This document shows, piece by piece, positions 31,582 to 38,231 of a DNA stretch of 38,231 bases. The number at the start of each line of letters is the position of its first letter. Within the stretch, counting starts at the first letter, position 1. The stretch lies in the NCBI GenBank assembly GCA_018262505.1, contig JAGSYV010000006.1, positions 1-38,231 of the forward strand. Reading direction: 5' to 3'. Source of the stretch: Pseudomonadota bacterium (lineage in GTDB: Bacteria > Pseudomonadota > Alphaproteobacteria > Rhizobiales > Pleomorphomonadaceae). The position numbers were made by a program, and so were the translations under genes. A model generated the notes under the pieces. The model searched no databases, was not told the DNA's origin, and saw nothing but the letters and a program-made list of their open reading frames with translations.

Positions 31582-34227
31582 GTGTTTTTGAGCGTGCCTT
31601 TAGGGCTGACCGGACATCCGACGCGACATTCTCCCGTTCCGAGTTCTCGGTACCGTCGATTGTCTTGGCCGATCGGCCTTCTGCTCTGTGCATTTCTTTG
31701 GGCCTCGGAGAACCCACTTAGGGCAGAAACGTTCGCCCCACCTTCCGGTAGCCATTGGATTGCCGTTGCGAGCACTCAGGACGTCGATACGGCGATCGGA
31801 ATTGCCCGCCTTTTTGGCCCAACTGCTCGTGTGATCCGCTCCAAATCCGGATGGCTGGCGGTTTCTCTGGAACCGCGCAAAGGCAGCCTTCAACAGATCG
31901 CCCAGACCATCACATGGCCGCCGCTACCAAGTGACGCGCTGCTTTCTTCTGGCCGTGACTACGTTGAAACCATATGGAAGGCACCGGTCGCGCAACAAGC
32001 AAGTGCCAAAGTGAAGCGTGACAAGCCTGGCGTCGTTAGCTTCGCTGCGCTTGAGATAACGGTCACGCGTGAGCCGGCGGCACAAGGCTGGACGGCTCAT
32101 GTCACGGCCCAAAGGGCTGGAAAGCAGGTTCTGGACCTCCGCCATACCTTTGCAGAAGGGGAACCGGACTATGAGTCCAGCGTCATGGTCGCGGAGGTAG
32201 ACGGCGGGAACGATACGCCTGAGATCTTCATCGACGCATACTCTGGCGGTGCCCATTGCTGCACCGAGACGGTGGTTCTCGACGCTACAAGCCCAACCGA
32301 ATGGACCACGGTTGACTTGGGTAACCGCGACGGCGACGGCATCGATCTCGAAGATGCGGATGAGGATGGCGAAGCCGAGCTGATCCTGCCGGACGATAGT
32401 TTCCTCTATACTTTCGACTGTTACGCCTGCTCCACGCAGCCAATCCGCATCAGTAAATTTGGAAAGGCGACCGTTCGCGATGTCTCCGGAGACGAGAAGT
32501 TCCGTCACCGCCTCATTCAAGAGGTTCGAGGCATGGAGTTTCTCGCAAAGGTTCAGCCAGACCGTTGGCACTCTAACGGCTTCCTCGCTGCATGGGTTGC
32601 CGCCAAGAACCGGATTGGTGAGGGGCAGGCAGCATGGGCAGCCATGAACGGCCTTTACGATCGGAATTCCGACTTTGGGGTTTACGCCTGCCGTAAACCT
32701 CAGCCGATCGAGACGTGCCCTTCCGATCAGCAATATCGCTTGAGCTTTCTCGATGGGCTGCGCCGGCATATGGAAGAGCACGGCTACGGTTCGATCGCTC
32801 CGGATGCCGAGGATACTGGAGCCAGCCCAACAGCCCAAGTTTCGCTTGAAGATGCCCGCGCGGCATTCATGGCGATGCCTGTCGAGCGACGCCGCGACAT
32901 CCAGTTGCTTCTGGCGTCTCTCGGACACTGGCCGGCTGTGGCGGGAGATGGTTTCGGGAAGAACCTCTGGCAGGCCATCAAGGACTTTCAGAACGCAAAC
33001 GGAAAAGTGTCTAACGGCGTTCTCTCGGCCGGTGATTATGACGAGCTACTGCGGGCCGCTTCACCGATCCTGAGTACGTGGGGCCTGTCCCGCGTCACCC
33101 ATCCAGTGACCGGTACGCCCTTTTGGATACCCAGAGGTTTGGCCAAGTCGACATTGACGACGAACACGGGGATCCGTTTTGGCGCTGCCAGCGAAGGCGC
33201 CATTGTGGACCTTGATTACTACCCCGGCGTCTCGCTTCAGGCCTTGTATGGGATAACGCAGGAGGCCGTGCGATCCCACGTCACCGACTATCAAACGATC
33301 AAATCGAAATTCTTCGTCATCAACAGCCATGCCGAGGCGGCTACACAGTATACGCGCTTTGAGGACATCGGCACTGGCGTAGTCGGGTTCACGCTCATTT
33401 GGCCTTCCATGGCGGAGTTCCACGGCGACCGCCTAGCGACCGTGATGTCGGACCTGTTTCGGTCTGAGGTCGAGCTTGGAATACCTCGTTCCCCTCCGGC
33501 GCCTATTGTGACCGTCGCGTCCGTACCGGCAATGCCAGCAGCAGTTTCTCCGTCACCGCCGCAGACGGCCGCCCCCGAAAAGGAACGGGCTGTCTCAAGC
33601 GGAACCGGCTTTTTTGTTACTGCCGACAGGCTCCTGACCAATGCCCATGTGGTCGCAGGCTGCGAGAAGGTAGGAGTCGTTGTCGCCGGCAAAACGACAG
33701 AAGGAGCCGTTCGTGGCCGAGACACGACTAACGATCTGGCGATCGTTGAGACCACCGACTATCGCTCGGACAACATTGCAAAGATGCGCCCTGGAGTGCG
33801 GCTTGGGGAAGATGTTGCGGCTTTCGGCTTTCCGTTATCTGGGGAGCTGGCCAGCTCCGGCAACTTCACACGCGGGGCTGTGACCGCCACGGCGGGGCTC
33901 CGCGACGATATCGCCCATCTTCAAACGGATGCGGCAGTCCAACCCGGCAATAGCGGTGGTCCGCTCATTGACGTCTACGGCAACGTCGTTGGGGTCGTTG
34001 ATTCAAAGCTGAACTCGCTCATCGCCACTGTCGCGAACAACGACATCCCGCAGAACGTGAACTTTGCTCTCAAAGCCTCGATGGCGACGATGTTCTTGGA
34101 AGCCCAATCTATTCCGTTCGAGATGGGGAGCGTGGGAACCCCAGTGTCGTGGCCGGACCTCGCCGACCGAGCCAAGGCGATCGCCGCGGAAATCGCCTGT
34201 GAACAGTGGGCAACGACAGCGCCTTAG
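31582..34227 (+). CDS. Secreted multidomain trypsin-like serine protease
   Basis: About 880 residues. The start is uncertain: GTG 31582 has a GGGGGG ribosome binding site, TTG 31660 would give a neat signal peptide (SWPIGLLLCAFLWASENPLRA), and GTG 31504 gives the longest frame. After the signal comes a SPOR-like segment (SGWLAVSLEP), a middle region with acidic, possibly calcium-binding loops (GDGIDLEDADEDGEAEL), then a peptidoglycan-binding-like stretch (AGDGFGKNLWQAIKDFQNAN). The C-terminal third is an HtrA/trypsin-type protease: TNAHVV, TNDLAIV and QPGNSGGPL give the His-Asp-Ser triad. No PDZ domain follows. Predicted to act in the periplasm or at the envelope; substrate unknown. It follows the broken thermonuclease gene by about 220 nt and probably has its own promoter. 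Confidence 0.82.
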   Translation: MFLSVPLGLTGHPTRHSPVPSSRYRRLSWPIGLLLCAFLWASENPLRAETFAPPSGSHWIAVASTQDVDTAIGIARLFGPTARVIRSKSGWLAVSLEPRKGSLQQIAQTITWPPLPSDALLSSGRDYVETIWKAPVAQQASAKVKRDKPGVVSFAALEITVTREPAAQGWTAHVTAQRAGKQVLDLRHTFAEGEPDYESSVMVAEVDGGNDTPEIFIDAYSGGAHCCTETVVLDATSPTEWTTVDLGNRDGDGIDLEDADEDGEAELILPDDSFLYTFDCYACSTQPIRISKFGKATVRDVSGDEKFRHRLIQEVRGMEFLAKVQPDRWHSNGFLAAWVAAKNRIGEGQAAWAAMNGLYDRNSDFGVYACRKPQPIETCPSDQQYRLSFLDGLRRHMEEHGYGSIAPDAEDTGASPTAQVSLEDARAAFMAMPVERRRDIQLLLASLGHWPAVAGDGFGKNLWQAIKDFQNANGKVSNGVLSAGDYDELLRAASPILSTWGLSRVTHPVTGTPFWIPRGLAKSTLTTNTGIRFGAASEGAIVDLDYYPGVSLQALYGITQEAVRSHVTDYQTIKSKFFVINSHAEAATQYTRFEDIGTGVVGFTLIWPSMAEFHGDRLATVMSDLFRSEVELGIPRSPPAPIVTVASVPAMPAAVSPSPPQTAAPEKERAVSSGTGFFVTADRLLTNAHVVAGCEKVGVVVAGKTTEGAVRGRDTTNDLAIVETTDYRSDNIAKMRPGVRLGEDVAAFGFPLSGELASSGNFTRGAVTATAGLRDDIAHLQTDAAVQPGNSGGPLIDVYGNVVGVVDSKLNSLIATVANNDIPQNVNFALKASMATMFLEAQSIPFEMGSVGTPVSWPDLADRAKAIAAEIACEQWATTAP

Positions 34228-34371
34228 GTTCTGGTCCTCTCGATGGCCAGAACGAACTTCAAACCGGATTAGGCGCAAGGGGCAACGTCACTGGTCAACT
34301 TCGCCGAAAACGCCGAGCCTTCCTAAGGTAAGTGGCTAGCAACCTAAACGTGTTCTCCTAATTCATACTAC

Positions 34372-34387
34372 TGGCACGCTTCGTGCT
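34372..34387 (+). promoter_or_regulatory. Candidate sigma-54 promoter (-24/-12)
   Basis: TGGCACG, four bases, then GTGCT: the -24 box is perfect and the invariant GC of the -12 box is correctly placed, with the consensus first T replaced by G. It lies 39 nt before the GTG start of the split-barrel flavoprotein gene and in the same direction as that gene, the amidotransferase gene and anfA. I found no NifA-type TGT-N10-ACA element in the 140 nt upstream. Confidence 0.45.
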
Positions 34388-34425
34388 CCTTGCACCTCTG
34401 ATCACACTAGATGAGAGGTTCCACC

Positions 34426-35085
34426 GTGCACCAGACCGCCCTCGCGGCTCCCAGTTCCCGAACCCGCGTCAATCGTTATCGTTGGCTCGCCCATTACGAC
34501 AAGGACACCATCTACGCCATTCTCGACGCCATGCCGGTGGCCAATGTCGGATACGTCCACGAAGGGCAACCGATCGTGACGCCTACGCTGCAATGGCGAG
34601 AGGGAGATCGCATCTACTGGCATGGCGCCACACACGGCAGAATGATGAAAGCCACTGGCGAGGCAGAGGTCTGCCTGACAGTTTCGATCCTCGACGGGCT
34701 TGTGCTTGCACGTGCCGCCTACAACTTCAACATCAACCATCGCTCGGTTATGGTGTTCGGCCGGCCCGAAGCCGTAGTTGAACCTGATGAAAAAGTTCGT
34801 CTTCTCAAGCGCTTCGTCGATGGCTACGTACCCGGACAATGGGACAGGCTGAGGCCGGTGACGGAGCAGGAAGTCGCAGCCACGGCTATCTTGTCGCTGC
34901 CACTGACCGAGGCATCGGCCAAGCTGCGGGTCGGTCCGCCGGAGGACAATGAGGAGGATTACGCCTTCAAGGTATGGGCTGGCGTTCTTCCGATCGGCCT
35001 GACGGTCGGTGTGCCTGTGCCGGACCCGCGCAATGCCGAAGGCGTCGAGCCCCCCGCGTCGCTGGCCTCTTTCCGGATCGGATGA
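34426..35085 (+). CDS. Pyridoxamine 5'-phosphate oxidase-family (FMN split-barrel) protein
   Basis: 219 residues from the GTG at 34426, preferred over the ATG at 34411 because the ribosome binding site AGAGG lies between them. The pattern ILDAMPVANVGYVHEGQPIV, then RIYWHGATHGRMM and a later RAAYNFNINHRSVMVFGRPE is that of the NimA-like split-barrel flavoproteins, which bind FMN and reduce small substrates. The substrate cannot be told. The stop (35083-35085) is 4 nt before the amidotransferase ATG, so the two are co-translated. The same strand continues into anfA, and a sigma-54-like site lies upstream, so a link to nitrogen status is possible. Confidence 0.8.
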   Translation: MHQTALAAPSSRTRVNRYRWLAHYDKDTIYAILDAMPVANVGYVHEGQPIVTPTLQWREGDRIYWHGATHGRMMKATGEAEVCLTVSILDGLVLARAAYNFNINHRSVMVFGRPEAVVEPDEKVRLLKRFVDGYVPGQWDRLRPVTEQEVAATAILSLPLTEASAKLRVGPPEDNEEDYAFKVWAGVLPIGLTVGVPVPDPRNAEGVEPPASLASFRIG

Positions 35086-35089
35086 AGCG

Positions 35090-35803
35090 ATGCGTATTCT
35101 CGTGTTTCAGCACTTGGGCGTCGAGCATCCTGGCGCCTTTACCGAGCTCTGGAAGGAAGCCGGTCATTCCATCGAGACAGTTGAACTGGACGAGGGGGAG
35201 CCAGTTCCGCTGCTCGACGGCTTCGACCTCCTTGTGGCAATGGGAGGTCCGATGGATGTCTGGCAGGAAGCCCAACTGCCATGGCTCGTCGCAGAAAAGA
35301 AGGCCATCCGCACCTTCGTTCGCGACATGGCAAAACCGTACCTGGGTATCTGTCTCGGACATCAGTTGCTTGCCGATGCCCTCGGCGGCTCCGTCGGACT
35401 TATGAAAGCGCCGGAGGTCGGCCTTGCAAGGGTGCAACTCACCCAGGCAGGTCGCGCCGATCCGATATTCAGTGGCTTCCCGGATGAGATCGAATGCTTC
35501 CAATGGCACGGAGCCGAAGTGAAAAGCCTGCCGGAGGGAACCGTTATCCTGGCAGGGAACGCAGCGGCTCCGGTGCAGGCGATGCGCTGGGGCAGACGCG
35601 CCTACGGCTTCCAATATCACGTTGAGATAACATCGCGAACTGTGCCCGATTGGCGCGCGATACCCGCCTATCGCGCCAGCCTTCAGGCAGCACTCGGGGA
35701 GCGAGCAGCGGGATTGGAAGCCGATGTCAGCGGGCGGCTTCCGGCGTTCAAAACCGCAGCCGTGCTTATAAATTCAAATTTCTTTTCCATTACAGCGGCT
35801 TAG
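35090..35803 (+). CDS. Class I glutamine amidotransferase-family protein
   Basis: 237 residues from the ATG at 35090. The nucleophile elbow GICLGHQLLADALGG gives Cys88, and GFQYHVEI gives His177 and Glu179, the complete GATase-1 triad. MGGPMDVW is the oxyanion-side motif. Stand-alone members are often annotated as GMP synthase-like amidotransferases and may hydrolyse gamma-glutamyl substrates; no synthetase domain is present. The last 20 or so residues (AVLINSNFFSITAA) are encoded by AT-rich sequence and differ from the LxDNF-type end I would expect, so the 3' end may have been rearranged. 54 nt separate it from the first anfA start. Confidence 0.82.
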   Translation: MRILVFQHLGVEHPGAFTELWKEAGHSIETVELDEGEPVPLLDGFDLLVAMGGPMDVWQEAQLPWLVAEKKAIRTFVRDMAKPYLGICLGHQLLADALGGSVGLMKAPEVGLARVQLTQAGRADPIFSGFPDEIECFQWHGAEVKSLPEGTVILAGNAAAPVQAMRWGRRAYGFQYHVEITSRTVPDWRAIPAYRASLQAALGERAAGLEADVSGRLPAFKTAAVLINSNFFSITAA

Positions 35804-35857
35804 CCAGACGATCCACGAGATCTTTTGCTGCCTCAAATTTGAGCCCGGCAGTCGGGC

Positions 35858-37567
35858 TTGCTTGGTCCGCTGATTGCATCCTTGCCTTTTGAGGAAACAC
35901 AGGGAGGTGGAACAACGGGACACCAAAGAGTGGCCAACGACGCTCGTTTTTCTGCTGAACTGCTCGATCCGGCGCTGGGCTTCGGAACGCCGGTCGACGA
36001 CTATTCGCATTGTGGGACCGGCGAATGTCGGGTCAACACATTGCCGGTTCTCTATCGCCTAAATCAGGTGGTCTCCGAGAGTTCCGGCCTCAGTGACGCA
36101 CTCCACATCATCCTGGACATCATGCGCGTTAGCCTCAGGATGGATCGGGGCATCATCACACTCTACGACCGGCGCTCCGACACCATCTTCATTCACGAGA
36201 GCTTTGGCCTCACGGAAGACGAGAGGAAGCGTGGCATCTATGCTTCCGGCGAGGGGATCACGGGCAAGGTTGTCGAAAGTGGGCAAGCCATCGTCGTGCC
36301 CCGCCTGTCCGATAGCTCGGACTTTCTGAACCGCACTGGCTCGCCAGAGAGTGAACGGCGCGGCAAGGCGGCATTCATATGTGTGCCGATCATGCTGGGA
36401 AAGAAAGTGCTGGGCACCATCGCAGGCGAGCGCGTTTATCGCAGTCAGCTCCTTCTCAAGCAGGACGCCGAATTCATTGCGGCGATAGCTTTGATGATTG
36501 GGCCACTCGCCGAACTTTATTTGATCGCCAACGTTGAAAAGGTGGCGCTGGAAACCGAAAATCTCCGCCTCAAAAACCAGCTCAAGGAGCGCTACCAGCC
36601 AGCCAACATCATCGGCAATTCCAAGGCGATGCAGGATGTCTACGAGCTGATTCACAAGGTGTCGGTGAGCCGGGCGACCGTGCTGATCCTTGGCGAAAGC
36701 GGCGTCGGCAAGGAACTGGTGGCCAGCGCCATCCACTATTCAAGCCTGGCTTCGGAAGGACCGTTCATCAAGTTCAACTGCGCCGCCATACCGGAAAATC
36801 TCGCGGAAAGCGGCCTGTTCGGCCATGAGAAAGGTGCCTTCACGGGCGCTGTTGCCGCGCACAAGGGCTCGTTCGAGCAGGCCGATGGCGGCACCATTTT
36901 TCTCGACGAAGTTGGCGAGCTCACGCTCGCCGTTCAGGCAAAACTCCTGCGGGTGCTTCAGGAGCGGGTGATCGAGCGCGTTGGCAGCTCACGACCGCTC
37001 AAGGTCGATGTCCGCATCATCGCCGCCACCAACCGGGATCTCGTGGCAATGGTGGAACGCGGCGAATTCCGGGAAGACCTCTATTATCGGCTGAATGTCG
37101 TGCCGATCACCGTGCCGCCGCTTCGCGACCGTGGCTCGGACGTGATCCTGCTTGCCGACCATTTCGTTGCCCAATCCAGCAAGGCTAACCTGAAATCGAT
37201 CAAGCGGATATCGACACCGGCGCTCAACATGCTGATGGCCTACCACTGGCCCGGCAATGTTCGCGAGCTGGAAAACGTCGTCGAGCGGGCCATCATCCTG
37301 TCCGACGACGACGTCATCCACGGCTACAATTTGCCGCCGTCGCTGCAAACCTCGGGTGAGACCGGCACTACTTTCGGTGTCAGCCTTGAAAACAAGATAC
37401 ACGCCGTCGAATACGAAATGATCGTCGAGGCGCTGAAGAATTCCAATGGGAATGTCGGGATCGCCGCCACCGAACTGGGGCTGACGCGCCGCATGCTCGG
37501 CCTCAGAATGGAACGCTACGGCATAAGCTACAAGACGTTCCGCACCGCGACGCCGCCGCAACGCTAA
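35858..37567 (+). CDS. anfA: AnfA-type sigma-54-dependent activator of the Fe-only nitrogenase
   Basis: 569 residues from the TTG at 35858; GTG 35930 is an alternative. N-terminal motif HCGTGEC (Cys52, Cys57), as in AnfA/VnfA where cysteines near the N-terminus are thought to sense redox or iron. Then a GAF domain (about 70-220), a linker helix, and an AAA+ domain with Walker A GESGVGKE (about 279), the sigma-54 contact loop GAFTGA (about 327), Walker B GGTIFLDEVGE and an R-finger region. A C-terminal Fis-type helix-turn-helix (GNVGIAATELGLTRRMLGLR) ends the protein. It lacks the cysteine-rich inter-domain linker of NifA. It should activate the anfH promoter downstream. The gene is followed by a strong terminator, so anfH is transcribed separately. 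Confidence 0.9.
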   Translation: MLGPLIASLPFEETQGGGTTGHQRVANDARFSAELLDPALGFGTPVDDYSHCGTGECRVNTLPVLYRLNQVVSESSGLSDALHIILDIMRVSLRMDRGIITLYDRRSDTIFIHESFGLTEDERKRGIYASGEGITGKVVESGQAIVVPRLSDSSDFLNRTGSPESERRGKAAFICVPIMLGKKVLGTIAGERVYRSQLLLKQDAEFIAAIALMIGPLAELYLIANVEKVALETENLRLKNQLKERYQPANIIGNSKAMQDVYELIHKVSVSRATVLILGESGVGKELVASAIHYSSLASEGPFIKFNCAAIPENLAESGLFGHEKGAFTGAVAAHKGSFEQADGGTIFLDEVGELTLAVQAKLLRVLQERVIERVGSSRPLKVDVRIIAATNRDLVAMVERGEFREDLYYRLNVVPITVPPLRDRGSDVILLADHFVAQSSKANLKSIKRISTPALNMLMAYHWPGNVRELENVVERAIILSDDDVIHGYNLPPSLQTSGETGTTFGVSLENKIHAVEYEMIVEALKNSNGNVGIAATELGLTRRMLGLRMERYGISYKTFRTATPPQR

Positions 37568-37592
37568 ATCCATTTAGATCGGCGACCATTTC

Positions 37593-37627
37593 ATCCCTGC
37601 CGGGCCGCCCCGGCGGGGATTTTTATT
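37593..37627 (+). terminator. Rho-independent terminator after anfA
   Basis: ATCCCTGCCGGG pairs with CCCGGCGGGGAT (12 bp, one T-G pair) around a CCGC loop and is followed by TTTTATT. It lies 26 nt after the anfA stop and insulates the anfH promoter from upstream transcription. Confidence 0.9.
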
Positions 37628-37657
37628 CGTCTCCCCATGCCTCAGCGCAATTTTACG

Positions 37658-37817
37658 TTTTGCGCAAAAAGGGCGATGTAAATTTCCGAAAATGTAAAAA
37701 CCGGCTTTTCGACAAGTCGCCTCGCGGTTCGCCGGAATTTACGGAAATGTATTTTTGCAGCCCCTTTGCACGCGAACGTAAATAACAGTCTTTTGCGAAC
37801 TCATCGCAAGTAAATAA
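37658..37817 (+). promoter_or_regulatory. Cluster of repeated elements, candidate AnfA enhancer sites
   Basis: Within 250 nt upstream of the sigma-54 promoter I see: a palindrome TTTTGCGCAAAA (37658-37669); two similar ATTT-N4-AAAT dyads, GTAAATTTCCGAAAATG (37678-37694) and AATTTACGGAAATGT (37736-37750), the second being the first in inverted orientation with one change in the core; two direct copies of GCGAA(C)GTAAATAA-like sequence (37772-37785 and 37804-37817); and an inverted pair TTGCGA/TCGCAA (37793-37798, 37804-37809). The position, -110 to -270 from the predicted start, suits enhancer sites bound by AnfA. Which element AnfA recognises is inference. Confidence 0.5.

Positions 37818-38231
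<414 letters not shown>

Noticed and set aside
31924..32928. 334-codon minus-strand frame inside the protease gene
   Set aside because: Antisense of a supported gene, with no recognisable domain.
35800..35930. Mo-box for MopA/ModE repression of anfA
   Set aside because: No inverted repeat resembling the known Mo-boxes could be found by eye.

Overview
The window reads as a chromosomal stretch of a nitrogen-fixing alphaproteobacterium. The strongest anchor is the right end: an AnfA-type sigma-54 activator, then a -24/-12 promoter, then the start of anfH, the dinitrogenase reductase of the Mo-free, iron-only nitrogenase. Codon use is mostly GC-rich, and several accessory families here (paired DUF6634-like proteins with an AAA/M41 ATPase, DUF6088, MbcA/ParS antitoxin, RTX/type I secretion) are common in Hyphomicrobiales (Rhizobiales). 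A diazotrophic member of that order is my best guess; genus is not decidable from the sequence.

Layout. (1) 1-7.2 kb, minus strand: a very large protein with an N-terminal PD-(D/E)xK-like nuclease region and a STAND-type NTPase core (Avs-like architecture), and a divergent protein with PIN-like motifs whose promoter implies a leaderless mRNA. (2) 7.4-10.7 kb, plus strand: a complete His-Xaa-Ser locus in the order hxsD-hxsB-hxsC-hxsA, each junction an ATGA overlap. Both radical SAM maturases carry an inactivating lesion: an in-frame TGA at codon 7 of hxsB and a +1 frameshift in hxsC. (3) 10.8-18.6 kb, plus strand: a membrane-anchored unknown, a lipase-like RTX exoprotein, and its type I ABC transporter and membrane fusion protein, with ATGA-type junctions. 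(4) 18.7-21.3 kb: parts of several toxin-antitoxin systems, mostly separated from their usual partners. (5) 21.4-30 kb, minus strand: a giant DUF4011/SF1 helicase/nuclease/DUF3320 protein, and a three-gene unit of two paralogous small proteins plus a soluble AAA-M41 protease. (6) 30.3-34.2 kb: a small membrane protein, a frameshifted secreted thermonuclease, and a secreted trypsin-like protease. (7) 34.4 kb to the end: a split-barrel flavoprotein and a class I glutamine amidotransferase just upstream of anfA, then anfA and anfH.

The left 30 kb looks like an accessory or defence island beside the anf locus: many defence and toxin-antitoxin families, orphaned partners, relics and at least three broken genes. 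No integrase, transposase, tRNA or CRISPR array was recognised. The three lesions could also be assembly errors, which must be excluded before they are read as gene decay.
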